Assembly (NCBI GenBank): GCA_018402665.1
Contig: JAGYIN010000008.1
Span: 1 to 64,000 of the forward strand
Length of the DNA: 64,000 bases
DNA from: Schleiferiaceae bacterium
Lineage (GTDB): Bacteria > Bacteroidota > Bacteroidia > Flavobacteriales > Schleiferiaceae
Direction of reading: 5' to 3'
The translations under genes were made by a program, and so were the position numbers. The notes beneath the pieces were generated by a model. That model saw nothing but the letters and a program-made list of their open reading frames with translations, did not search any database and was not told where the DNA came from. Of the stretch, positions 44,506 to 52,954 are shown piece by piece (position 1 is the first letter of the stretch; every line of letters starts with the position of its first letter).

Positions 44506-46047
44506 CTAAAGATTAAATTCAATACCCTGAGCTAAAGGTAAATCACTACCGTAATTAATTGTATTTGTTTGTCTTCTCATATATGCCTTCCAAGCGTCTG
44601 ATCCGCTTTCACGACCTCCACCCGTTTCTTTTTCACCACCGAAAGCTCCGCCGATTTCAGCTCCAGAAGTTCCAATGTTTACATTAGCAATACCACAATC
44701 CGATCCACTTTCGCTTAAGAAAATATGAGCTTCACGCATGTCGCTAGTCATAATAGCTGAAGATAATCCTTGCTGAACACCATTTTGAAGTGCTAATGCT
44801 TCATGTATACCTCCAGAATATTTAATAAGGTAAAGAATAGGTGCAAAAGTTTCTGTTTGTACTGCGTTGTAATGATTTTCAGCTTCAATAATACAAGGCT
44901 TCACATACAATCCATTGTCATAAATACCGCCGCTTAAAACGGTACCACCACAAAGGACTTTTCCTCCCTCGTTTTGAGCGTTTTGAATGGTTGTTAAGAA
45001 TGCAGCAACAGCGTCTGCATCAGTAAGCGGACCAACATGATTAGATTCATCGAGTGGGCTGCCAATTTTTAATTGGTCATAAGCACCAACTAACGCATCA
45101 CGGACTTTATCATAAACGGATTCGTGAATGATCAAACGGCGAGTAGAGGTACAACGTTGTCCACAAGTACCAACAGCTCCAAAAACAGCTCCGGTTACGG
45201 TCATTTTTAAATCTGAACTTGGCGTAATAATAATAGCGTTGTTACCCCCTAATTCAAGGATACTTTTTCCAAATCGCTGAGCAACTGCAGCACCAACAAT
45301 TCTTCCCATGCGGGTAGATCCTGTAGCGGAAACTAAAGGAATACGCGTATCGTTGGTGATCCATTCACCAACTTTATAATTACCACTTACAATGCACGAA
45401 ATACCGTCTGGTAAATGATTTTCAGAAGCTATATTATTCCAAATATGCTGGCAAGCGACCGAGCAAAGTGGTGACTTTTCTGAGGCTTTCCAGACTACCG
45501 TATTACCACAGACTAAGGCTAGAGCAAAGTTCCAAGACCATACTGCAACTGGGAAATTAAAGGCAGAGATAATACCTACTACTCCTAGTGGATGCCATTG
45601 CTCCATCATGTGATGATCCAAACGTTCACTCTTGATGGTTAGTCCATATAATTGACGTGATAGACCTACTGCAAAATCACAAATGTCAATCATCTCTTGA
45701 ACTTCACCCAGCCCTTCCTGGTAACTTTTACCCATCTCTAGTGAGACTAGGGCACCCAGCATTTCTTTCATTTTTCTAAGTTCATTTCCGAACTGTCTTA
45801 TGTATTCACCGCGTTGAGGTGCCGGGACATTTCTCCAATCTTTAAAAGCGGCCTGTGCAGTAGAAACTGCTGCGTTGTATTGTTCTTCTGTAGTAACACT
45901 TACATCGCCTAAACGCGCAGAGTCAATAGGGGAATAGGAAGCAATCCATTCGCTGGAATTATGCCATTGTTTACCTATTGCTGTACCGGCGTTTTTTGCT
46001 TCTACGCCTAGGTTTTTTAAGATTGTGGTCGCTGTGAAATTTCCCAT
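44506..46047 (-). CDS. Aldehyde dehydrogenase, ALDH7 type (alpha-aminoadipic semialdehyde dehydrogenase-like)
   Basis: A 513-residue NAD(P)-dependent enzyme. Catalytic Glu is in [12 protein letters not shown] and catalytic Cys in [13 protein letters not shown]. The cofactor region has [22 protein letters not shown]. The C-terminal [33 protein letters not shown] pattern is typical of ALDH7A1/AmaB, which oxidises aminoadipate semialdehyde in lysine breakdown. No other lysine catabolic genes are adjacent, so the exact substrate is an inference. Confidence 0.88.
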   Translation of the reverse strand: MGNFTATTILKNLGVEAKNAGTAIGKQWHNSSEWIASYSPIDSARLGDVSVTTEEQYNAAVSTAQAAFKDWRNVPAPQRGEYIRQFGNELRKMKEMLGALVSLEMGKSYQEGLGEVQEMIDICDFAVGLSRQLYGLTIKSERLDHHMMEQWHPLGVVGIISAFNFPVAVWSWNFALALVCGNTVVWKASEKSPLCSVACQHIWNNIASENHLPDGISCIVSGNYKVGEWITNDTRIPLVSATGSTRMGRIVGAAVAQRFGKSILELGGNNAIIITPSSDLKMTVTGAVFGAVGTCGQRCTSTRRLIIHESVYDKVRDALVGAYDQLKIGSPLDESNHVGPLTDADAVAAFLTTIQNAQNEGGKVLCGGTVLSGGIYDNGLYVKPCIIEAENHYNAVQTETFAPILYLIKYSGGIHEALALQNGVQQGLSSAIMTSDMREAHIFLSESGSDCGIANVNIGTSGAEIGGAFGGEKETGGGRESGSDAWKAYMRRQTNTINYGSDLPLAQGIEFNL

Positions 46048-46126
46048 GTTCTTCTTTTAGGTGAGTGTATAAAATTAAACATAACGAACGACTTTTGTTG
46101 TATTCTAAAAATTACGTTACCGATTT

Positions 46127-46156
46127 TTTAAGTGGGCGGGATGTGCCGTACATTTG
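46127..46156 (+). promoter_or_regulatory. Candidate promoter for the second metal-transport operon
   Basis: TACATTTG at 46149-46156 is an exact TAnnTTTG match, with TTT 19 bp upstream at 46127-46129. It lies 24 bp before the ATG at 46181, which supports that start over an in-frame TTG at 46154 that falls within the -7 element. No copy of the MntR-like box at 1602 is evident here. Confidence 0.45.
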
Positions 46157-46180
46157 TTATTTAGAATTAATTTAAATAAG

Positions 46181-47101
46181 ATGCGTTTTACCCCTGTTTT
46201 TCTAGTAGTAGTATTTGTTTTTAGCGCTTGTTCAACGCCACAGAATGAAACAGATACAGGCACCAGTTCGAAGCCTAAGGTGTTGTGCACCACAAGTATC
46301 ATGGCAGACTGGTTGACGAATATCTCTGGTGATGCTTTTGAAGTAACTGCGTTGTTAGATAAAGGAATTGACCCGCATACTTACAAGCCGAGCAAACGTG
46401 ATTTAGACGCTATTCGTGCTGCCGATGTCATCATTTATCACGGTGTGCATCTCGAGGGTAAAATCATTGATGTTTTAGAGAAAATAGAAGGCAAGCTCAT
46501 TATTGATGCGGCGGCGAACGTTCCAGATTCCATTATTATCAGTGATCCTAATTTCCCTGCGAGTAAAGATCCGCACTATTGGTTTGATACAGAATTGGTC
46601 CAATTCATTGTTGGGGATATAGCACAACAACTTTCCGCAGCTTATCCAGCAAGCGCTTCACAGGTTCAAAGCGCCACGGTAAACTACCAACAGGAAATTT
46701 TAATGACTTCAGATTCCGTACAAAAAATTATAGCGCGCATCGATCCTGAACAACGATTGGTTATTACTACGCACGATGCACTCAGTTATTTCGCACGAAC
46801 ATTTAATATGCGGGTGCAGACCTTACAGGGCGCTTCAACAGTAAGTGAGTTTGGTCTACGTGAAATAACAGAATTGGTTGATTTTATATGCGCGAATAAA
46901 GTTCCAGCCATTTTTTTAGAGAATATTGTTAGTCCTCAAGCCATGGAAAGCGTTCAGCGCGGTTGTCAAGATAAAGGCTTTGATGTAGTGCTAGGACCAG
47001 AACTTTTAAGTGATTCTTTAGGGCCTGATGCAGATCAAGACACGTACCTCGAGATGTTGTTGTTTAATGCAATACTTTTAAAAACGTATTTAGTACGCTA
47101 G
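46181..47101 (+). CDS. TroA/ZnuA-type metal ABC transporter substrate-binding lipoprotein, second copy
   Basis: A 306-residue lipoprotein (MRFTPVFLVVVFVFSAC, Cys17). Metal-ligand motifs match those of the first copy: DPHTYKPSKRDLDAIRAAD, DPHYWFD, TTHDALSYFARTF and LLSDSLG. The two window copies share most motif spacing but differ in sequence and in the C-terminus, so they are old paralogues. It is followed directly by two permease genes without an ATPase. Confidence 0.92.
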   Translation: MRFTPVFLVVVFVFSACSTPQNETDTGTSSKPKVLCTTSIMADWLTNISGDAFEVTALLDKGIDPHTYKPSKRDLDAIRAADVIIYHGVHLEGKIIDVLEKIEGKLIIDAAANVPDSIIISDPNFPASKDPHYWFDTELVQFIVGDIAQQLSAAYPASASQVQSATVNYQQEILMTSDSVQKIIARIDPEQRLVITTHDALSYFARTFNMRVQTLQGASTVSEFGLREITELVDFICANKVPAIFLENIVSPQAMESVQRGCQDKGFDVVLGPELLSDSLGPDADQDTYLEMLLFNAILLKTYLVR

Positions 47102-47102
47102 T

Positions 47103-48413
47103 TTGGACCTTTTTTTCAAATACATAACACTTCAAGACCCCAATGTGCGCTATGTAGCATTGGCGACGCTTTTATTAGGTGGTGTTTCTGGAGCGGTAGG
47201 TAGTTTCAATTTTTTGAGAAAGAAAACACTGGTTGGAGAAACCGTTGCACACAGTATGCTTCCTGGGGTGCTTATTGCATTTCTTTTAAGCGGTGTAAAG
47301 AATCCTTATGTGTTGATCATTGGAGCAGCAATAAGCGGGTGGTTAAGCATTTTACTCGTGGACTACATTACCCAACAAAGTAAAATTAAAGGAGACAGTG
47401 CGCTAGCCATTGTGCTCTCAAGTTTCTTTGGTTTTGGTATTGTATTATTGACCGTCATACAATCAAATTACGGCGGCGAACAGAGCGGTTTAGACCATTA
47501 CATTTTTGGGAACGCTGCTGCCATGACCCCCGTGGATAGCACTGCTTTTTCTTGGGTTTCAGGCCTGGTTTTAATTTTAGTCCTGAGTTTTTATCACAGC
47601 ATTAAATCGGTTGTATTCAACCTCGAATACGCCGATGCTATAGGTATTAACGTAAGGTTTATTGATGGTTTGATCAGCTTCATTACTATTTTAAGTATTT
47701 CTGTAGGCATTAAGGCGGTAGGGATTGTGATGATGAGCGCGCTGTTGATTATTCCCCCCACCGCGGCCCGATTTTGGACGAATAGCCTTGTTCGGTTACT
47801 GCTACTTAGTGGATTTTTTGGGGCATTAGCGGGCTGGCTCGGTGCTTTTGTAAGCTATAGTCAGGTATCGATGCCAACCGGTCCATGGACTATTGTAATA
47901 ATTTCATTGATTGCATTTATATCGATGCTGTTCGCCCCAAAGCGCGGGGTCATTTATCAACGGTGGTCAAAATTGTTGTTGAAAAGGAGAATAAATGAAG
48001 AAAACCTTCTAAAAACAGCGGTACAAAACGAAGTCCGTGGCGGAGGAAAACTCTTTAATAGGAGAAGTATAAGTCAGCGCCAATTTTTTGAGCAACGCCT
48101 CTGGAACAGAACGGTACGTAGATTGCGCAGAAAGGGGCTCATAAAAAAAGTACATACAGGTTTTACACTTTCTACAGAAGGGCGTTCTTATGGCGCAGAA
48201 ATTGACCGCCGCCACAAGATTTGGGAAATCTACCTGCAGCGCCGTATGCAAATGAGTATCAACCTTGTGCATGATGAGGCTGAAACCATGGAGCACTTCT
48301 TAACACCAGAAATAGAAGCTGAAATTCTCGGTGAATTGGGGCTTTGTTCAAGATTTAACCCCTTGTTGGAGATTCATGAATTGGTTCCAGACAGGCCTCT
48401 AAACCCGCTATAA
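47103..48413 (+). CDS. Metal ABC transporter permease fused to a DtxR/MntR-like domain
   Basis: A 436-residue two-part protein. Residues about 1-280 are a TroC/ZnuB-type permease with about eight helices, including GETVAHSMLPGVL and the AVGIVMMSALLIIPPTAARF signature. Residues about 290-436 resemble the winged helix plus metal-binding domain of DtxR: TVRRLRRKGLIKK, FTLSTEGRSYG, then RRHKIWEIYL and NLVHDEAETMEHFL. These preserve the His79, Glu83, His98, Glu105 and His106 equivalents, with Glu at 102 as in MntR. The start is TTG at 47103, one base after the previous stop. The domain may sense cytosolic metal to gate transport or bind DNA. Confidence 0.88.
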   Translation: MDLFFKYITLQDPNVRYVALATLLLGGVSGAVGSFNFLRKKTLVGETVAHSMLPGVLIAFLLSGVKNPYVLIIGAAISGWLSILLVDYITQQSKIKGDSALAIVLSSFFGFGIVLLTVIQSNYGGEQSGLDHYIFGNAAAMTPVDSTAFSWVSGLVLILVLSFYHSIKSVVFNLEYADAIGINVRFIDGLISFITILSISVGIKAVGIVMMSALLIIPPTAARFWTNSLVRLLLLSGFFGALAGWLGAFVSYSQVSMPTGPWTIVIISLIAFISMLFAPKRGVIYQRWSKLLLKRRINEENLLKTAVQNEVRGGGKLFNRRSISQRQFFEQRLWNRTVRRLRRKGLIKKVHTGFTLSTEGRSYGAEIDRRHKIWEIYLQRRMQMSINLVHDEAETMEHFLTPEIEAEILGELGLCSRFNPLLEIHELVPDRPLNPL

Positions 48414-48414
48414 T

Positions 48415-49263
48415 ATGGATGCTTTTTGGATTATAGTAACGGGATTTTTAGTGGCATCTTCCACAGGAATGCTTGGTAATTTACTCTTACTTAGAAGGAT
48501 GAGCATGATGGGCGACGCGCTAAGCCACGCAGTACTTCCAGGGATCGTTATTGCGTATTTAATTAGCGGTTCTAGAGCTTCGGTGCCGTTATTTCTAGGT
48601 GCAATAATTATGGGTGTATTGACGACACTGCTCATTCAGTTCTTTTCATCAAAAGGAAAAATGCAAGCAGACGCCGCCATGGGAACCGTCTTTACCTTCC
48701 TGTTTGCGGTAGGTGTTATTCTGGTTACAAAATTTGCAGGCGAAGCAGATATAGATGCGGACTGTGTATTGCACGGTGAAATTGCCTTTGTTCCCTTACA
48801 GACCAGTTCCTTTTTAGGCTTGGGAGTACCGACGCCCGTCTGGACCCTGTTGATTTTATTAGGTTTGATCCAATTGGTTTTTTGGGTGGGCTACAAGGGC
48901 TGGCTGCTTACCTCCTTCAACAGTGAATACGCGAAGAGTATAGGAATTAAAACAGCGATTTGGCACTATACCTTGATGGCATCCACCAGTGTAGCAACCG
49001 TGGTAAGCTTTGAAAGTGTAGGCGCTATTTTAGTCATTGCTTTTCTCGTGGTTCCGGCGGCAACCGCGTATTTAATCACCGATAATTTAAAGCGCATGAC
49101 TCTGTATATTCTAGCACAGGGTCTTCTGAGTGCCGTCTTTGGCTATTTTCTTTCGGAATGGGTTGGCGGCTCCATTAGCGGTTCCATGGCCGTGGCAAGT
49201 TTTATACTGTTTGCCGGTTCCTTTGTATGGAGCAAAAAAAGAGGGCTAAAGTCCCCACTCTAG
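48415..49263 (+). CDS. Metal ABC transporter permease
   Basis: A 282-residue TroD/ZnuB-type permease of about eight helices. The helix pattern parallels the upstream permease: GDALSHAVLPGIVIAYLI and a second half with VGAILVIAFLVVPAATAYLI. With the previous gene it would form a heterodimeric channel. There is no fused domain. No ATPase gene follows; the coding sequence ends within a minus-strand terminator. Confidence 0.92.
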   Translation: MDAFWIIVTGFLVASSTGMLGNLLLLRRMSMMGDALSHAVLPGIVIAYLISGSRASVPLFLGAIIMGVLTTLLIQFFSSKGKMQADAAMGTVFTFLFAVGVILVTKFAGEADIDADCVLHGEIAFVPLQTSSFLGLGVPTPVWTLLILLGLIQLVFWVGYKGWLLTSFNSEYAKSIGIKTAIWHYTLMASTSVATVVSFESVGAILVIAFLVVPAATAYLITDNLKRMTLYILAQGLLSAVFGYFLSEWVGGSISGSMAVASFILFAGSFVWSKKRGLKSPL

Positions 49264-49268
49264 CCCTC
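49234..49268 (-). terminator. Terminator of the paaABC operon, embedded in the permease 3' end
   Basis: On the minus strand an 8-bp perfect stem (GAGGGCTA/TAGCCCTC) with a 12-base loop is followed by seven T. It uses the last 30 coding bases and stop codon of the plus-strand permease gene. Confidence 0.65.
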
Positions 49269-49282
49269 ACTCGCTTAACACA

Positions 49283-49307
49283 AAAACACGTATAATCGTC
49301 GTGTTTT
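49283..49307 (+). terminator. Weak hairpin, possible terminator of the metal-transport operon
   Basis: AAAACACG and CGTGTTTT form an 8-bp stem around a 9-base loop, 20 bp after the permease stop. The only T-run is the TTTT within the stem. Confidence 0.4.
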
Positions 49308-49403
49308 ATCACTTATGCAAACCTCGTGCCGCAATTGAAAGGCAGTAGGTAATTAATGTTAAGGAATTGTGATTCTTTAAACGAGCGGGGTGTAAATCAG
49401 CGC

Positions 49404-50195
49404 TTACCAGCTTGCATTTGGGTACGTTCGCGGTAAACTTTGCATTTCAGCAAGGATAAAGCCTAAATGAGCGGTGTGCACACCTAAACGTCCACCGGTC
49501 TGCATCCACGATTCTTGATCTGGCATTTGCAACGTTGCGGTTTCTAGCACAAGCGCTACTTTATCTAACCATTTTTCTTTCAGCGAAGAGAAGTCTATAA
49601 AACCAGACCCTAGCGTTTCAAAGACAGGGTGTTTTTCAAACAATTCTCCGGTCCACATCCACAAGTCATCAATGCTTTTCTGAACTTTTTCATGTGATTC
49701 TTCGGTACCGTCTCCTAATCGAATAACCCACTCTGCACTCCATTGTGCCTGGTAGGCAATCTCTTTCACGGACTTCTCTGCTATTCCTGCTAATACGAGG
49801 TGCTCACATTGACGTAGCCCGTCGTAGAGGAAAAAATTGAAGGTATCTATAAAAAAACTGCGTACCACGCTATCTCCCCAGTGGCCGTTAGGCTGTTCTA
49901 ACAACAGTGCGTTGCGAAACTCCTGATGATCACGGAAATAAGCTAAAGTATCTTCAGTGGCGCCGTTGCCCTTAAGCTTAGCAAGTTCTTGATAAAGCAG
50001 TCGCGCACGACCGATGTGATCTAACGATGTGTTGATAATGGCGATATCCTGTTCTAAAACGGGACCCTTAGAACACCAGCAACTCAGCTGTTGCCCTAAA
50101 ATAAGCGCATCGTCTGCAAGGAAGGTAAAGTACTCCTTGAGTGCCTCTTCCTTTGTGAATTGGGATTTTTTCCCAGCTAACCAACCTCCAGTCAT
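49404..50195 (-). CDS. paaC: 1,2-phenylacetyl-CoA epoxidase subunit PaaC
   Basis: A 263-residue ferritin-like helical subunit, structural partner of the catalytic PaaA. Family features include LADDALILGQQLSCWCSKGP near residue 28, LDHIGRARLLYQEL and QWSAEWVIRLGDGTEESHEK. The complex epoxidises phenylacetyl-CoA with oxygen and NADPH. It is the last gene of paaA-paaB-paaC, 3 bp after paaB. No paaD follows. Confidence 0.93.
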   Translation of the reverse strand: MTGGWLAGKKSQFTKEEALKEYFTFLADDALILGQQLSCWCSKGPVLEQDIAIINTSLDHIGRARLLYQELAKLKGNGATEDTLAYFRDHQEFRNALLLEQPNGHWGDSVVRSFFIDTFNFFLYDGLRQCEHLVLAGIAEKSVKEIAYQAQWSAEWVIRLGDGTEESHEKVQKSIDDLWMWTGELFEKHPVFETLGSGFIDFSSLKEKWLDKVALVLETATLQMPDQESWMQTGGRLGVHTAHLGFILAEMQSLPRTYPNASW

Positions 50196-50198
50196 TGC

Positions 50199-50486
50199 TT
50201 ACATGTGTTCGACATCATCCGGGATGTCGTAGAATGTTGGGTGGCGGTACACCTTGTCGTCGCTAGGAGCGAACAAAGGCTCTTTCTCATCAGGGGCACT
50301 AGCGGTAATAGATTCTGAAGGAACAACCCAAATGCTGATGCCCTCACTCCTGCGTGTATATACGTCACGAGCATTTTGGATGGCCATTTCTGTATCGGCA
50401 GCATGCAGGCTTCCTACGTGTTTGTGGGAAAGTCCGTTTTTTGAACGGAGGAACACTTCCCAAAGCTTCCAGTGGTCTTTATTCAT
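50199..50486 (-). CDS. paaB: 1,2-phenylacetyl-CoA epoxidase subunit PaaB
   Basis: A 95-residue small subunit thought to help multimerisation of the PaaA-PaaC core. Conserved segments are WEVFLRSKNGLSHKHVGSLHA and ARDVYTRRSEGISIWVVPS, with a C-terminal HPTFYDIPDDVEHM. Normal length. It lies 12 bp after paaA. Confidence 0.94.
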   Translation of the reverse strand: MNKDHWKLWEVFLRSKNGLSHKHVGSLHAADTEMAIQNARDVYTRRSEGISIWVVPSESITASAPDEKEPLFAPSDDKVYRHPTFYDIPDDVEHM

Positions 50487-50498
50487 GCGGGATAGGGT

Positions 50499-51458
50499 TT
50501 AGGCGGCGGCGCCTGTATTTTTCTTGCGTTGTGCTTGTTTTTGTGCAAAAGCATTGGCGGCTTCACGTACCCAAGCGCCTTCTTCGTGTGCATCAACGTG
50601 GTGGGCAATACGCTCTTTGTTACAAGGACCGTTACCCTGAATCACGTCGTAAAATTCGTCCCAATTAATAGCACCGAAATCATAGTGTCCACGGGCGTCG
50701 TTCCATTTTAAATCTGGATCAGGTATGGTTAATCCAAGATATTCTGCTTGGGGGACGGTTTTGTCTACAAATTCTTGACGTAGGGTGTCGTTGCTTTTAC
50801 GCTTGATTTTCCACTTCATGCTTTGTGCGCTGTTTGGACTGTCGTCATCGGATGGACCAAACATCATTAAAGATGGCCACCACCAGCGGTTCAAGCTTTC
50901 TTGTGCCATGGCTTTTTGCTCTGGTGTTCCTTGAGCCAATTTCATGACCACCTCATAGCCCTGACGTTGATGGAAGCTTTCTTCCTTACAGATTTTAACC
51001 ATTGCGCGTGCGTATGGACCATAAGATGTACGGGTGAGCATCACTTGGTTTTGGATTGCGGCGCCGTCTACCAACCAGCCAATGGTACCCATATCTGCCC
51101 ACGATGGAGTGGGGTAATTAAAAATGGAGCTGTATTTCGCTTTTCCGCTTTGAAGGTCGGAAATCATCTTTTCTCGAGACTCGCCGAGCGTCTCTGCAGC
51201 ACTGTATAAATAGAGCCCGTGGCCGGCTTCATCTTGTACTTTTGCGAGCAGGATAAGCTTCGCTCTGAGTGAGGGTGCACGGGTGATCCAATTGGCCTCC
51301 GGTTGCATTCCAATTATCTCACTATGAGCATGTTGTGATATTTGGCGGATTAGGGTTCGTCTGTACTTTTCAGGCATCCAATCTTTGGGTTCTACCTTGT
51401 TTTCCCCATCGACGTACGTCTGAAAATTTTCTTCTAATGATACATTTGTTCCCATCAT
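50499..51458 (-). CDS. paaA: 1,2-phenylacetyl-CoA epoxidase subunit PaaA (catalytic)
   Basis: A di-iron ferritin-like oxygenase subunit of 319 residues from the ATG at 51458. Carboxylate/His ligands are in [13 protein letters not shown] (ExxH type) and [32 protein letters not shown] is a family hallmark. An upstream ATG at 51494 is rejected because an exact -7 element lies between the two. It is divergent from paaE with about 100 bp between. Confidence 0.94.
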   Translation of the reverse strand: MMGTNVSLEENFQTYVDGENKVEPKDWMPEKYRRTLIRQISQHAHSEIIGMQPEANWITRAPSLRAKLILLAKVQDEAGHGLYLYSAAETLGESREKMISDLQSGKAKYSSIFNYPTPSWADMGTIGWLVDGAAIQNQVMLTRTSYGPYARAMVKICKEESFHQRQGYEVVMKLAQGTPEQKAMAQESLNRWWWPSLMMFGPSDDDSPNSAQSMKWKIKRKSNDTLRQEFVDKTVPQAEYLGLTIPDPDLKWNDARGHYDFGAINWDEFYDVIQGNGPCNKERIAHHVDAHEEGAWVREAANAFAQKQAQRKKNTGAAA

Positions 51459-51478
51459 TCTGTGTATTAGGTCGCTTA

Positions 51479-51486
51479 CAAAGTTA
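51479..51486 (-). promoter_or_regulatory. Candidate -7 element for paaABC
   Basis: On the minus strand TAACTTTG is an exact TAnnTTTG match, 20 bp before the paaA start at 51458. No clear -33 TTG at the right distance. The divergent paaE side has a weaker TACCTTTA at 51530-51537. Confidence 0.4.
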
Positions 51487-51555
51487 AAACACAACAGCGT
51501 AAGGTGTGTTATGGTTTAAGATTCCACTCTACCTTTACACCACAAAACAGAAAGC

Positions 51556-52686
51556 ATGCTTAAATTTTTCAAAAAGAATAAGGAAGAAAAACCATCGTTG
51601 CAGTCGGACGGCACGACCACATCCACGGGCGCCTTTTATCCGCTCGTTGTAAAAGAGGTGCGTCGCGAGACAGAGGATGCGGTGAGCGTGGCGTTTGAGT
51701 TAAGCGCTGAGCAACAAACGGTTTTTAAATATACGCCGGGTCAATATTTAACGTTCCGTGCGCAAATTAACGGTGAGGAAATACGTCGTTCGTATTCCAT
51801 TTGTGCGGCGCCCTACGAAGGAGAGCTGCGCGTAGCGATTAAGGAAATTGAAGGCGGTAAGTTTTCGACCTACGCTAACAGAACCCTAAAAGCGGGTGAT
51901 ACGCTTGAGAGCATGGCACCTATGGGTAACTTTGCATGGAAGCACGAAGGCAGCGCCGCACATGTTGTAGGCTGGGCAGCGGGTTCGGGTATTACGCCTA
52001 TTTCGGCTATAGCGAAATCGGTCTTAAATAGCGATAGCGAGAGTACGTTCACCCTATTTTATGGGAACAAGAACAGCAACAGTATCATTTTTAAAGATGA
52101 GCTGGAAGATTTAAAAAACGCCTATGTTGATCGTTTCGAGGTGCATCACGTACTCAGCCGTGAAGACCAGGGAAGTGACTTCACCACCGGTAGATTAGAT
52201 GCGGATAAGGTGAAGGCATACAACGGTAAGTTCTTCGATGTAGCGACTACTACGGGACATTTTTTATGTGGACCGTTGGGCATGATCGAGGGCGTGAGTG
52301 GAGTTTTAGAATCTTTGGGAACGGCAAAATCTACTATTCATTTCGAACTGTTTAATACGGCCGGAGCAACCGCTGAGGCGAAAGCAAAATCATCCGCTAA
52401 GGCCAGTGCAAACGCTAAGGTTACTGTAGTGTTAGATGGTGAGGAAACGCATTTTGAAATGGGACCTAAGGACTATGTTCTCGATGCGGCATTGGACGCC
52501 GGGGCTGATGTGCCGTACGCATGCAAAGGAGCCGTTTGCTGTACTTGTAGAGCGAAGGTGCTCAAAGGAACTGCAGAGATGGTTATGAACTACGCATTGG
52601 TGGATGATGAGGTGAAAGAGGGTTATGTATTGACCTGCCAAACGCACGCTACTAGTGATGAATTAGTCATCAGTTTCGATGAGTAA
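51556..52686 (+). CDS. paaE: 1,2-phenylacetyl-CoA epoxidase reductase subunit PaaE
   Basis: A 376-residue NADPH-dependent reductase feeding electrons to PaaA. An FNR-type FAD domain has RRSYSICAAP near residue 78. The NADP domain has GWAAGSGITPISAIAKSV near 140. A C-terminal plant-type ferredoxin domain (about 287-376) has the 2Fe-2S Cys set CKGAVCCTCRAK and a distal LTCQ. An Ala/Lys-rich linker precedes it. It is transcribed divergently from paaABC, which suggests shared control. Confidence 0.93.
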   Translation: MLKFFKKNKEEKPSLQSDGTTTSTGAFYPLVVKEVRRETEDAVSVAFELSAEQQTVFKYTPGQYLTFRAQINGEEIRRSYSICAAPYEGELRVAIKEIEGGKFSTYANRTLKAGDTLESMAPMGNFAWKHEGSAAHVVGWAAGSGITPISAIAKSVLNSDSESTFTLFYGNKNSNSIIFKDELEDLKNAYVDRFEVHHVLSREDQGSDFTTGRLDADKVKAYNGKFFDVATTTGHFLCGPLGMIEGVSGVLESLGTAKSTIHFELFNTAGATAEAKAKSSAKASANAKVTVVLDGEETHFEMGPKDYVLDAALDAGADVPYACKGAVCCTCRAKVLKGTAEMVMNYALVDDEVKEGYVLTCQTHATSDELVISFDE

Positions 52687-52954
52687 GGTCAGCCCACGAA
52701 GCGGGAAAACCGCCGCAGAATTGGAGGAACCGGGTCCATCAAAGCACCCGAAAAAACCCAAAAACGCAAAAGGGTATAACCTGGGTAAAGGCGCGAAAAA
52801 GCGCATGACAAAGGCGGCTAAACACAAGAGTGGCCCGAAGAAAGATAACAGTGCCACCCGCAATTGCGGGCCCTTTATTAGTCGATGTTCCAGACGTTGT
52901 TTGTCCTGTCGATGTCAAGCAAACGCTTTGACGGATCTATTTCAATGGAAATAA
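52679..52954 (+). CDS. Possible small Lys-rich basic protein
   Basis: An open frame of 91 codons whose ATG overlaps the paaE stop (ATGAGTAA). The first 62 residues are strongly basic (KHPKKPKNAKGYNLGKGAKK) and lie in the otherwise gene-free stretch after paaE. The last part runs antisense into the M1 peptidase gene and across a small palindrome at 52857-52870, and looks unlike a natural protein. It may be a real nucleic-acid-binding-type small protein or a chance frame. Confidence 0.28.
   Translation: MSKVSPRSGKTAAELEEPGPSKHPKKPKNAKGYNLGKGAKKRMTKAAKHKSGPKKDNSATRNCGPFISRCSRRCLSCRCQANALTDLFQWK
52857..52870. terminator. Short palindrome between convergent genes, possible weak terminator
   Basis: CCCGCAATTGCGGG forms a 5-bp GC stem with an AATT loop, just before the stop of the minus-strand M1 gene. 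There is no strong T-run on either side. Confidence 0.3.

Noticed and set aside
46060-46180. Copy of the MntR-like box upstream of the second metal operon
   Set aside because: TTTTAGG-like and CTAAAA-like words occur but do not form a symmetric repeat with proper spacing.
51459-51494. Longer PaaA N-terminus
   Set aside because: The longer start lies upstream of an exact -7 promoter element and adds residues not expected in PaaA.
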